The position numbers and the translations under genes were made by a program. Below are positions 45,690 through 57,283 of a DNA stretch of 64,000 nucleotides, piece by piece. The number at the start of each line of letters is the position of its first letter. Within the stretch, counting starts at the first letter, position 1. Origin of the DNA: Archivesica marissinica (lineage: Eukaryota > Mollusca > Bivalvia > Venerida > Vesicomyidae); NCBI GenBank assembly GCA_014843695.1, contig CM026391.1, forward strand, positions 22,537,518-22,601,517, written 5' to 3'. The notes beneath the pieces were generated by a model. That model was not told the origin of the DNA, searched no databases, and was given only the letters and a program-made list of their open reading frames with translations.

Positions 45690-48600
45690 CAATATGCTTA
45701 TGTCGTTGTGTATTTGGATAACATTATACATCATGTATATTGCATGGCGTAACTGTGTGCTTTGGTTATAATTATTGTGTATGTGCATTAATGCTATAGC
45801 GTTATACATGTATATTGCATGGCGTAACTGTGTGCTTTGGTTATAATTATTGTGTATGTGCATTAATGCTATAGCATTATACATGTATATTGCATGGCGT
45901 AACTGTGTGCTTTGGTTATAATTATTGTGTATGTGCATTAATGCTATAGTGTTATACATGTATATTGCATGGCGTAACTGTGTACTTCGGTTATAATGGT
46001 TGTGTATGTGCATTAATGCTATAGGGTTATACATGTATATTGCATGGCGTAACTGTGTGCTTCGGTTATAATTATTGTGTATGTGCATTAATGCTATAGT
46101 GTTATACATGTATATTGCATGGCGTAACTGTGTGCTTTGGTTATAATTATTGTGTATGTGCATTAATGCTATAGTGTTATACATGTATATTGCATGGCGT
46201 AACTGTGTACTTTGGTTATAATTATTGTGTATGTGCATTAATGCTATAGGGTTATACATGTATATTGCATGGCGTAGCTGTGTGCTTTGGTTATAATTAT
46301 TGTGTATGTGCATTAATGCTATAGTGTTATACATGTATATTGCATGGCGTAACTGTGTGCTTTGGTTATAATTATTGTGTATGTGCATTAATGCTATAGT
46401 GTTATACATGTATATTGCATGGCGTAACTGTGTGCTTTGGTTATAATTATTGTATATGTGCATTAATGCTATAGTGTTATACATGTATATTGCATGGCGT
46501 AACTGTGTGCTTTGGTTATAATTATTGTGTATGTGCATTAATGCTATAGTGTTATACATGTATATTGCATGGCGTAACTGTGTGCTTTGGTTATAATTAT
46601 TGTCTATGTGCATTAATGCTATAGTGTTATACATGTATATTGCATGGCGTAACTGTGTACTTTGGTTATAATTATTGTGTATGTGCATTAATGCTATAGT
46701 GTTATACATGTATATTGCATGGCGTAACTGTGTGCTTTGGTTATAATTATTGTGTAAGTGCATTAATGCTATAGTGTTATACATGTATATTGCATGGCGT
46801 AACTGTGTGCTTTGGTTATAATTATTGTGTACGTGCATTAATGCTATAGTGTTATACATGTATATTGCATGGCGTAACTGTGTGCTTTGGTTATAATTAT
46901 TGTGTATGTGCATTAATGCTATAGTGTTATACATGTATATTGCATGGCGTAACTGTGTGCTTTGGTTATAATTATTGTGTATGTGCATTAATGCTATAGT
47001 GTTATACATGTATATTGCATGGCGTAACTGTGTACTTTGGTTATAATTATTGTGTATGTGCATTAATGCTATAGTGTTATACATGTATATTGCATGGCGT
47101 AACTGTGTACTTTGGTTATAATTATTGTGTATGTGCATTAATGCTATAGTGTTGTTATACATGTATATTGCATGGCGTAACTGTGTGCTTTGGTTATAAT
47201 TATTGTGTATGTGCATTAATGCTATAGTGTTATACATGTATATTGCATGGCGTAACTGTGTACTTTGGTTATAATTATTGTGTATGTGCATTAATGCTAT
47301 AGTGTTATACATGTATATTGCATGGCGTAACTGTGTACTTTGGTTATAATTATTGTGTATGTGCATTAATGCTATAGTGTTATACATGTATATTGCATGG
47401 CGTAACTGTGTACTTTGGTTATAATTATTGTGTATGTGCATTAATGCTATAGTGTTATACATGTATATTGCATGGCGTAACTGTGTACTTTGGTTATAAT
47501 TATTGTGTATGTGCATTAATGCTATAGTGTTATACATGTATATTGCATGGCGTAACTGTGTACTTTGGTTATAATTATTGTGTATGTGCATTAATGCTAT
47601 AGTGTTATACATGTATATTGCATGGCGTAACTGTGTACTTTGGTTATAATTATTGTGTATGTGCATTAATGCTATAGTGTTATACATGTATATTGCATGG
47701 CGTAACTGTGTACTTTGGTTATAATTATTGTGTATGTGCATTAATGCTATAGTGTTATACATGTATATTGCATGGCGTAACTGTGTACTTTGGTTATAAT
47801 TATTGTGTATGTGCATTAATGCTATAGTGTTATACATGTATATTGCATGGCGTAACTGTGTACTTTGGTTATAATTATTGTGTATGTGCATTAATGCTAT
47901 AGTGTTATACATGTATATTGCATGGCGTAACTGTGTACTTTGGTTATAATTATTGTGTATGTGCATTAATGCTATAGTGTTATACATGTATATTGCATGG
48001 CGTAACTGTGTACTTTGGTTATAATTATTGTGTATGTGCATTAATGCTATAGTGTTATACATGTATATTGCATGGCGTAACTGTGTACTTTGGTTATAAT
48101 TATTGTGTATGTGCATTAATGCTATAGTGTTATACATGTATATTGCATGGCGTAACTGTGTACTTTGGTTATAATTATTGTGTATGTGCATTAATGCTAT
48201 AGTGTTATACATGTATATTGCATGGCGTAACTGTGTACTTCGGTTATAATTATTGTGTATGTGCATTAATGCTATAGTGTTATACATGTATATTGCATGG
48301 CGTAACTGTGTACTTTGGTTATAATTATTGTGTATGTGCATTAATGCTATAGTGTTATACATGTATATTGCATGGCGTAACTGTGTACTTTGGTTATAAT
48401 TATTGTGTATGTGCATTAATGCTATAGTGTTATACATGTATATTGCATGGCGTAACTGTGTACTTTGGTTATAATTATTGTGTATGTGCATTAATGCTAT
48501 AGTGTTATACATGTATATTGCATGGCGTAACTGTGTACTTTGGTTATAATTATTGTGTATGTGCATTAATGCTATAGTGTTATACATGTATATTGCATGG

Positions 48601-49168
48601 CGTAACTGTGTGCTTTGGTTATAATTATTGTGTATGTGCATTAATGCTATAGTGTTATACATGTATATTGCATGGCGTAACTGTGTGCTTTGGTTATAAT
48701 TATTGTGTATGTGCATTAATGCTATAGTGTTATACATGTATATTGCATGGCGTAACTGTGTGCTTTGGTTATAATTATTGTGTATGTGCATTAATGCTAT
48801 AGTGTTATACATGTATATTGCATGGCGTAACTGTGTGCTTTGGTTATAATTATTGTGTATGTGCATTAATGCTATAGTGTTATACATGTATATTGCATGG
48901 CGTAACTGTGTGCTTTGGTTATAATTATTGTGTAAGTGCATTAATGCTATAGTGTTATACATGTATATTGCATGGCGTAACTGTGTGCTTTGGTTATAAT
49001 TATTGTGTACGTGCATTAATGCTATAGTGTTATACATGTATATTGCATGGCGTAACTGTGTGCTTTGGTTATAATTATTGTGTATGTGCATTAATGCTAT
49101 AGTGTTATACATGTATATTGCATGGCGTAACTGTGTGCTTTGGTTATAATTATTGTGTATGTGCATTA
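45690..49168 (+). repeat. 75-bp satellite in AMDHD2 intron 2, first block
   Basis: About 46 copies of a 75-bp unit (gttatacatgtatattgcat + ggcgtaactgtgtgctttgg + ttataattattgtgtatgtg + cattaatgctatagt), mostly more than 95% alike by eye; one unit has a 3-bp insertion at 47152. 75 is a multiple of three, so the minus strand reads open for about 1,180 codons; this is not a gene. Confidence 0.97.
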
Positions 49169-49428
49169 GGCCGTAATAAAATATTTCCTAGATTTTCATC
49201 CCCGCCCGCCCCCGTTTTTAGGGCCCGCCCCGATTTTTTTTATTACTATTTGAAAGAAAAAAAAAAAGAAAAAAAATCTTGTCAAGTTGAATCTTGTCAA
49301 AACACCATTTTATCAGCATAAATATCGATATCCTGAAAATATAAAATAAAAAATAAAAGTTCACCCCCCGCCCCCATCCATTTTCAAAAAAATTTGGATG
49401 AAAATCTAGGATTTATTTTATTATGGCC
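49169..49428. mobile_element. MITE (PIF/Harbinger-like) inserted in the 75-bp satellite
   Basis: A 260-bp element with 33-bp terminal inverted repeats (GGCC(g/a)TAATAAAATA..., three mismatches), flanked by a TTA duplication (49166-49168 and 49429-49431). The satellite unit 'gcattaatgct' is split exactly at TTA, so the target-site duplication is unambiguous. The interior has C-rich (ccgcccgcccccg) and A-rich tracts. A 3-bp TTA duplication and GGCC ends suit PIF/Harbinger. Confidence 0.85.
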
Positions 49429-51316
49429 TTAATGCTATAGTGTTATACATGTATATTGCATGGCGTAACTGTGTACTTTGGTTATAATTATTGTGTATGT
49501 GCATTAATGCTATAGTGTTATACATGTATATTGCATGGCGTAACTGTGTGCTTTGGTTATAATTATTGTGTATGTGCATTAATGCTATAGTGTTATACAT
49601 GTATATTGCATGGCGTAACTGTGTGCTTTGGTTATAATTATTGTGTATGTGCATTAATGCTATAGTGTTATACATGTATATTGCATGGCGTAACTGTGTG
49701 CTTTGGTTATAATTATTGTGTATGTGCATTAATGCTATAGTGTTATACATGTATATTGCATGGCGTAACTGTGTACTTTGGTTATAATTGTTGTGTATGT
49801 GCATTAATGCTATAGTGTTATACATGTATATTGCATGGCGTAACTGTGTGCTTTGGTTATAATTATTGTGTATGTGCATTAATGCTATAGTGTTATACAT
49901 GTATATTGCATGGCGTAACTGTGTGCTTTGGTTATAATTATTGTGTATGTGCATTAATGCTATAGTGTTATACATGTATATTGCATGGCGTAACTGTGTG
50001 CTTTGGTTATAATTATTGTGTATGTGCATTAATGCTATAGTGTTATACATGTATATTGCATGGCGTAACTGTGTACTTTGGTTATAATTATTGTGTATGT
50101 GCATTAATGCTATAGTGTTATACATGTATATTGCATGGCGTAACTGTGTACTTTGGTTATAATTATTGTGTATGTGCATTAATGCTATAGTGTTATACAT
50201 GTATATTGCATGGCGTAACTGTGTACTTTGGTTATAATTATTGTGTATGTGCATTAATGCTATAGTGTTATACATGTATATTGCATGGCGTAACTGTGTA
50301 CTTTGGTTATAATTATTGTGTATGTGCATTAATGCTATAGTGTTATACATGTATATTGCATGGCGTAACTGTGTGCTTTGGTTATAATTATTGTGTATGT
50401 GCATTAATGCTATAGTGTTATACATGTATATTGCATGGCGTAACTGTGTGCTTTGGTTATAATTGTTGTGTATGTGCATTAATGCTATAGTGTTATACAT
50501 GTATATTGCATGGCGTAACTGTGTGCTTTGGTTATAATTATTGTGTATGTGCATTAATGCTATAGTGTTATACATGTATATTGCATGGCGTAACTGTGTA
50601 CTTCGGTTATAATGGTTGTGTATGTGCATTAATGCTATAGTGTTATACATGTATATTGCATGGCGTAACTGTGTACTTTGGTTATAATTATTGTGTATGT
50701 GCATTAATGCTATAGTGTTATACATGTATATTGCATGGCGTAACTGTGTACTTCGGTTATAATGGTTGTGTATGTGCATTAATGCTATAGTGTTATACAT
50801 GTATATTGCATGGCGTAACTGTGTACTTTGGTTATAATTATTGTGCATGTGTATTAATGCCATAGGGTTATACATGTATATTGCATGGCGTAACTGTGTA
50901 CTTTGGTTATAATTATTGTGTATGTGCATTAATGCTATAGTGTTATACATGTATATTGCATGGCGTAACTGTGTACTTTGGTTATAATTATTGTGTATGT
51001 GCATTAATGCTATAGTGTTATACATGTATATTGCATGGCGTAACTGTGTACTTCGGTTATAATGGTTGTGTATGTGCATTAATGCTATAGTGTTATACAT
51101 GTATATTGCATGGCGTAACTGTGTACTTTGGTTATAATTATTGTGCATGTGTATTAATGCCATAGGGTTATACATGTATATTGCATGGCGTAACTGTGTA
51201 CTTTGGTTATAATTATTGTGTATGTGCATTAATGCTATAGTGTTATACATGTATATTGCATGGCGTAACTGTGTACTTTGGTTATAATTATTGTATATGT
51301 GCATTAATGCTATAGT
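49429..51316 (+). repeat. 75-bp satellite in AMDHD2 intron 2, second block
   Basis: About 25 further copies of the same 75-bp unit. A 300-bp segment (four units including the variants 'cttcggttataatggttgtg' and 'gtgcatgtgtattaatgcca') is repeated at about 50730-51030 and 51030-51330, indicating a recent four-unit duplication. Confidence 0.97.
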
Positions 51317-51416
51317 GTTAAAGAAATTTAAGAGGGCCCTAAGGAAGATTAGTTCAGAACTAATTAGGTCACCATCTATAAATAAAGAAATCTATTTATC
51401 TATATTAAACTTAAAT

Positions 51417-51538
51417 CATGCCACAAAAGATAATGACATATTGCAATATTTCAGATCATGCCAAAAGTAAGGACATCTGAAGGAAACAAAAATGGTGCTG
51501 ATGCAGGCGTAAAACCCGAAATATAACATAACATATAA
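51417..51538 (+). pseudogene. Partial duplicate of AMDHD2 exon 3 fused to a SINE-D tail
   Basis: Bases 51417-51500 repeat 51539-51622 with one or two mismatches, including the intron end, acceptor (atatttcag) and the first 46 nt of exon 3. At 51491-51500 (aatggtgctg) the copy switches into the SINE-D tail (atgcaggcgtaaaacccgaa...). The duplicate lacks the end of the exon and its proper donor, so it should be skipped or produce a broken transcript if spliced. Confidence 0.85.
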
Positions 51539-51576
51539 CATGCCACAAAAGATAATGACATATTGAAATATTTCAG

Positions 51577-51631
51577 ATCATGCCAAAAGTAAGGACATCT
51601 GAAGGAAACAAAAATGGTGCTGGAGTTCTTG
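51577..51631 (+). CDS. AMDHD2/NagA deacetylase, coding exon 3
   Basis: A 55-nt exon with acceptor (gaaatatttcag|A) and consensus donor (CTTG|gtaagt) encoding 'IMPKVRTSEGNKNGAGVLG', the linker just before the metal-binding strand. Phase 0 start and phase 1 end fit exons 2 and 4. A partial duplicate lies 122 bp upstream. Confidence 0.92.
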
Positions 51632-51971
51632 GTAAGTACAGATTGACAATGGAATCAGCAATATGGCCGCCGACATGGGCGAACTTGTATGCAATATACG
51701 TAACCCGGCGCGATATACCCTGAACTGTGCTGAAGTGCCGTTAAACCAAATACTCACTCACCGACATGGGTGAACTTGTATGCAATATACTTAACCCGGC
51801 GCGATATACCCTGATCTGTGCTGAAGTGCCGTTGGAAATACATGTGATAGATGCAAATATGGGGCTGGAATTTGGAGGTGTGTGAGGGAATAAAAAATGG
51901 TATCAAAATACTGGGTACATAAACACGTGTAAGAAGAATCAAACCTGGGTCCAGAATATGTGGGGGAGGCA

Positions 51972-52638
51972 ACTAATGGTGGGCCGATCATAGATTATAA
52001 TCAAAAATTGATCCGAGACCCTCGTAATCGGCTATATTCGATCACACTTTCTCATAATTGAATACCCGTTTACCAGTATTTTATTTTTTGTTCGCCTGAT
52101 TTCGTTCCTTTGGAGGAAAATAGTCTACTTCTGGAATGTCAAAAATGGACTCCGACGTGAAATATAAGATTGGTTGAAAACTTAAGCACTGTAGTCCTCG
52201 CAGTTGTTAAGATTAAATCAAATATTTTAAAAAAGCTGCATTGTTAGGGTTTTTTTAAACATGAGATTATTCAGATAATGAAAATGTACGCCCAATTTAA
52301 CACTTACTTACTCCTGGGAAACAGACTTCAATAAGATACCATTAGTGGCAGTAGTACTCTTACATATATATAGTCATATACATCTACAACGATTACTAGT
52401 CGATTATAATCAACATATAATTGGTTTCGGTTAACCGATTACAACCGATAATCGGTTATGATTTTGAAACTGATTTTTAGTTTAATCATATTTTATTGCT
52501 CGATTCGTTTTACATATACATGTGCATAAAAAACATGACACATTAAATAAAGGCAAATGGGGCGGGCCAAAAGTTCTAGCAACATTAGTTACGGCCCTTC
52601 CCGAAGTTACGGCCCTTTGAAACCGATTGCCCATCATT
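51972..52638. mobile_element. Possible DNA-transposon remnant in AMDHD2 intron 3
   Basis: The left end 'taatggtgggccgatcatag' and right end 'accgattgcccatcattatg' are imperfect inverted repeats, with internal 'gattataatc' and 'ccgataatcggttat' palindromes. About 52475-52600 is a copy of the dispersed 'aatcatattttattg' repeat nested inside. The class is uncertain. Confidence 0.4.
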
Positions 52639-52699
52639 ATGAGCAACTCTGGGGCAAGAATTCAGCATAGTGAAAACATGTGATGAAAGCAAAACTTGG

Positions 52700-52860
52700 G
52701 CTTCTGAGTAAATAAAAAAAAAAAGTGGCTGCTTAGCACAGGTGGCCACTTAATAGAGATCAAATGTATAATAGAATAACATATGGGAATCTGGAAACTG
52801 GCTGCTTAATACAGGTTGGCTGCTTAATGGAGGTGACCACTAACACAGGTTTGACTGTAC
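52700..52860. mobile_element. Fragment related to the TA-flanked MITE at 25480
   Basis: It ends 'aacacaggtttgactgta' like the MITE right end and contains repeated 'tggctgcttaatacaggt' motifs. The left end is not seen. Confidence 0.55.
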
Positions 52861-52940
52861 TTGATGCATTTAAATCAATATTGCGATTCTCTAGCTGTTA
52901 CAGAACATTGTTTTTATTTTATAACACCATATTAATTCAG

Positions 52941-53150
52941 GTCTACATTTAGAGGGACCATTCATTAATGAGGCAAAGAAGGGAGCTCATAATTCAAAAT
53001 ACATCAAGTCATTTCCAAATGGGTTCAGCGATGTCAGTGATCACTATGGGGACTTTGAGCATGTTGCTATGGTAACAATCGCGCCAGAACTAGAAAGGTC
53101 AGGAGAGGTCATTAAAGAACTTTGCAAAAGAGGAATAAGAGTGTCCTTAG
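52941..53150 (+). CDS. AMDHD2/NagA deacetylase, coding exon 4 (metal ligand Glu)
   Basis: A 210-nt exon with acceptor (attaattcag|GT) and donor (TTAG|gtaaat). It encodes 'LHLEGPFINEAKKGAH', whose Glu (residue 140 of the spliced reading) is the equivalent of the NagA metal-binding Glu, then 'DHYGDFEHVAMVTIAPEL' and 'GIRVSL'. The last base begins the Gly of the GHS motif continued in exon 5. Intact and in phase. Confidence 0.94.
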
Positions 53151-53358
53151 GTAAATAATGCGTTTTATATTTAGTACATACATTGGTAACCTGGGTAACT
53201 CTATGATATTTTAGCCTTTTATTATGCGACAAACGGCCGTATATAAAACAGATTGTTTTATGTCAATGAGAGACATCAGTCAGTTACTGCCCCTGAATAT
53301 TCTCTAAAAGAATATAGGTTATCTTCAGTGGTTTCCTCTGTTTTTATCGTTGTTTCTT

Positions 53359-53602
53359 AGCCCATTTCATTCTGGATACCGTTCAAACAGTATTTGCAAG
53401 GAACATAGAGCCAGATCAGCCGCCACAGAACATGCCGTCTGATCAAGCTCTATGCTGTTTGCTATTCAGATGATCTTGCTAAGACACTTGGCTATGTAGC
53501 AAACAACATAGATCCAGATCAGCATGCAGCATCACGCTGCGGCTAATCTGGATCTATGTTGTTTGCAAAAGCCTTTAAATGTATCCAGAATGAAATGTGT
53601 TA
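53359..53602. mobile_element. Fold-back MITE in AMDHD2 intron 4
   Basis: Long imperfect inverted repeats: left 'catttcattctggatacc ... acatagagccagatcagc', right 'ctggatctatgttgtttgc ... tatccagaatgaaatg'. The inner part forms a second palindrome around 'gcatgcagcatcacgctgc'. No coding capacity; the target-site duplication is not clear. Confidence 0.7.
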
Positions 53603-53664
53603 ACACAACATACTAATAATTTGAAGCCACTTTCTCATCTTATAATTGAGGCAATGTGGTTTTA

Positions 53665-53790
53665 AGGACCTCATTCATAATGGAATGCATTGCCATGAGG
53701 GAGAAAAAAGAGTGGTTTTAAGGATGTTGCTTAGCGACACTACCGCCAAGGTTATTGTGAGGCTCAACATCTCGATTACGAGGTCATTTC
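53665..53790. mobile_element. SINE-C fragment
   Basis: It resembles 32712-32890: 'acctcattcataatggaatg', 'cattgccatgagggag', 'aacatctcgattacgaggtc'. Confidence 0.5.
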
Positions 53791-53929
53791 CATTTCAGCA
53801 AGGATCACAAGATTGGTAAGTATTTCAATAAAATAATTTGCTATATTTGGTATAGATATTGGTAACCCCCTTATATTATGATAAAGGGTACATCAGAGAT
53901 GAAACCACATTGCAGATTAGTCAACCAGG

Positions 53930-55228
53930 ATGTATTTGTTGTAAATTACAGAATATCAAACCTGGTTGCCTGGAGATATATGACCTTGTATGGACTGTAT
54001 GTGTTGTAAATTACAGAATATCAAAACTGGTTGCCGGGAGATATATGACCTTGTATGGACTGTATCTGATGTAAATCACAGAATATCAGACCTGGTTACT
54101 GGGAGACATATTACATTGTCTTAACTGTATTTCTTTTAGATCACAGTATGTTGCCCTGGTTACCATCATATATATGATATTATATGGACTGTATTTGTTG
54201 TAGGTCACAGTATATTGCCCTGGTTACCATCATATATATGATATTGTATGGACTGTATTTGTTGTAGGTCACAGTATGTTGCCCTGGTTACCATCATATA
54301 TATGATATTGTATGGACTGTATTTGTTGTTGATCACAGTATGTTGCCCTGGTTACCATCATATATATGATATTGTATGAACTGTATTTGTTGTTGGTCAC
54401 AGTATATTGCCCTGGTTACCATCATATATATGATATTGTATGGACTGTATTTGTTGTAGGTCACAGTATGTTACCCTGGTTACCATCATATATATGCTAT
54501 TGTATGGACTGTATTTGTTGTAGGTCACAGTATGTTGCCTTGGTTACCATCATATATATGATATTGTATGGACTGTATTTGTTGTTGATCACAGTATGTT
54601 GCCCTGGTTACCATCATATATATGATATTGTATGGAATGTATTTGTTGTAGGTCACAGTATGTTGCCCTGGTTACCATCATATATATGATATTATATGGA
54701 CTGTGTCGGTTGTTGGTCACAGTATGTTGCCCTGGTTACCATCATATATATGATATTATATGGACTGTGTCGGTTGTTGGTCACAGTATGTTGCCCTGGT
54801 TACCATCATATATATGCTATTGTATGGACTGTATTTGTTGTAGGTCACTGTATGTTGCCCTGGTTACCATCATATATATGATATTGTATGAACTGTATTT
54901 GTTGTAGGTCACAGTATATTGCCCTGGTTACCATCATATATATGATATTATATGGACTGTATTTGTTGTAGGTCACAGTATGTTGCCCTGGTTACCATCA
55001 TATATATGATATTGTATGGACTGTATTTGTTGTAGGTCACAGTATGTCAGACCTGGTTACCATCATATATGTGATATTGTATGAACTGTATTTGTTGTAG
55101 GTCACAGTATATTGCCCTGGTTACCATCATATATATGATATTGTATGAACTGTATTTGTTGTAGGTTACAGTATGTTGCCCTGGTTACCATCATATATAT
55201 GATATTGTATGGACTATATTTGTTGTAG
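53930..55228 (+). repeat. 64-bp minisatellite in AMDHD2 intron 4, derived from the exon 5 acceptor
   Basis: About 20 copies of a 64-bp unit: 'gtcacagtatgttgccctgg' + 'ttaccatcatatatatgata' + 'ttgtatggactgtatttgtt' + 'gtag'. The unit contains the intron 4 acceptor (tgttgtag|) and about 26 nt of exon 5; the real exon follows directly at 55229 as if it were the last unit. About eleven units keep an intact TAG|GTCACAG-like site. The oldest, left-most units (53930-54130) keep more exon-like sequence (cagacctggttactgggaga). Confidence 0.95.
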
Positions 55229-55317
55229 GTCACAGTATGTCAGACCTGGTTACCGGGGAAACAGCTATAAACAGCGGAGCTTGTATGATCACACATCTGT
55301 TCAATGCCATGGTGTCA
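55229..55317 (+). CDS. AMDHD2/NagA deacetylase, coding exon 5 (metal ligand His residues)
   Basis: An 89-nt exon from acceptor (atatttgttgtag|GT) to donor (GTGTCA|gtaggt). It encodes GHSMSDLVTGETAINSGA followed by 'THLFNAMVS', giving the two metal-binding histidines (about residues 207 and 228). The chosen donor joins to exon 6 as 'NAMVSYHHRDP', the same length as the family pattern. The first 26 nt are also the repeat unit of the upstream array, so this exon must be recognised against many decoy acceptors. Confidence 0.94.
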
Positions 55318-57171
55318 GTAGGTACTCGCTTTCTCCTTCTCTATTTGGATGAGGGGCCTTCGTGGCCGTGTGGTTACAGTCGCTTACTTCAATTCACTTG
55401 CACCTCACCGCTGTATGTTAGCCTCCCACTGGTGTTTGTCAAATAATTTCAAGTATGGAAGCTGTCCAGCTTACTTGGGATAAGTCGGTGGTTCTACCGG
55501 GGGCCAATTAGTGCCTGAAATACTGCTCAGGGGCACCCAGGGTCTTCCTCCACCAATAATTGCAGAAAAGTCGCCATACGACCCAAGTAACAAACAAAAC
55601 TATCAGGATGATTTCGTGTATCGTCATCTGGGCCTTTTTACAGTAACAAAATATGTCATAAGAAAATTATAGACATTTATTCACTAATTGCAACTAATTA
55701 GTCACTAATCATCAGACTTGCAAAACAGCCCTACAAAGTGAAAACTTAATTTTAAAGCCCCACAACTTGATGCCTTTCCTTATAATGTTACGCATATTGA
55801 GATATTTCAGGATTACTCCTCTAATGTTTCCATTTCAAAGAAATGTTTTATGTTAGTAAATTACCTCCCTTTATCCATTGTTGTTAACTTACTGTTAGTA
55901 ATTTGCAACCCATCATTAATTACCCCCCTTTATGCATGATTGTGAAATTACTGTTATAAATTACCTCCCTTTATGCATGATGTTGGCAAATGACCACCAT
56001 TTATGCATTACTGTGACATTTCTGTTAGTAAATTACCTCCTTTTATCTATTATCTTTCGTGAAATTGCTGTTAGTAATTTACCTCCCTTTGTCCATTATT
56101 TACCTCCCTTTGTCCATTATTTTCTGTTGGTTTACTAGAGTTCTTTCTGGCATAAATGTGTGTGACTTAAAGCGTCAATATATATGATATATTTTGGTAA
56201 AGAGTATCAGATATAATTTCCAATCATTTGAAAAATCCAAATATTCACAAAGAAACGAAAACAATCAAATAAATATAGCACTGTCGTATACACTAATTGT
56301 TTATCAACAAACGTTTGTAATCAATGCTTATTGTGCATGCGTGGCGCAACAATGTTGGCTGTTCCAACAGCTGTCTTAGATGTTTGTTCTGATTGTCGAT
56401 AGATCCCGATTAGTTACGAATGTACGCAGGGCGTGGCTATGATCCGTTGGATTGATCAATCTATATTCCTTCTCACCAATGCAACCCGGGTTTGATTCTC
56501 AGACCGGGAAGTATGTGAGGTTGTACGGTGGTTGCCAGATCGGACAGGTGGGTTTTCTCTGGGTACTCCGGTTTCCTCCCACACGAATGACGACATTAAT
56601 TTTACACTTTCATCCGCGCCAGCAAACTTATTCAGGAATGTCGTACTTTCAGTGGGTTATTTGCAAGAAACTGTTTTCTGACTGAAAATAATTATTCAAA
56701 TTATATCATGTTAAAATAGCATTGTTACGTGTACGTAAATTTTCGGATTTTATAATATATTTATTCCCTAATTATGATACGGTGTTGCTTTAGCAGGGAT
56801 CAGTTTAGAGGACGATGTGGGCGAAATTGTCGCCCTAGGGACCCTGACTTCGCCCTCTGGGGGCCCCACTTCTCCCTATAAAAAAAATATTTAAAAAAAA
56901 TATTTTTTGGTTTTTACGATTTTCAAACAAAATTTTGTCTAGTAAGATACACTGGCCCTTTATAAAGTACTCCTTTTATTCAAATGTATTTAATGGTTGT
57001 ACTGTGCATTTTAACCCTATTTTGCAGAAGTATATTAAAGAACACCATTTAAGGAAGCGATCACGCGCTTTCTCACTTCTCCCAAATATTCTGACCTAAA
57101 ATGAACCCTGTTTAGTGATGTTGGTTTTCATGTAACAAGTACATGTGCCCATATATGGCGATCACTTACTA
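55318..57171. other. AMDHD2 intron 5, first part
   Basis: About 55355-55590 is a SINE-like repeat (ttcgtggccgtgtggttaca; 'gtcggtggttctaccggggg'). About 55860-56125 carries irregular copies of 'ttacctccctttatccatta'. About 56810-56890 has a short repeat of 'ctagggaccctgacttcgcc' type. No exon is expected here. Confidence 0.5.
56462..56640 (+). mobile_element. SINE-B, head-truncated
   Basis: It starts at 'ccttctcaccaatgcaaccc' with B box GGGTTTGATTC, keeps the body (ggacaggtgggttttctctg; gggtactccggtttcctccc) and ends in 'catccgcgccagcaa'. Confidence 0.8.
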
Positions 57172-57283
57172 TGTTAATACGCTGGACTCGTAATCCAGGG
57201 GTCGTCAGTTCGATTCCCCCGCTATAACATACTAAAATGACTGTCATTGTCTTACAGGTTGAGACTTTAACACAAGGTCATGT

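Noticed and set aside
45627..49166. Minus-strand ORF of 1,179 codons (and a 627-codon one at 49421-51304)
   Set aside because: It is the read-through of a 75-bp satellite whose unit length is a multiple of three. It has no variation in coding style, no start context and no splice sites, and it lies on the opposite strand inside an AMDHD2 intron.
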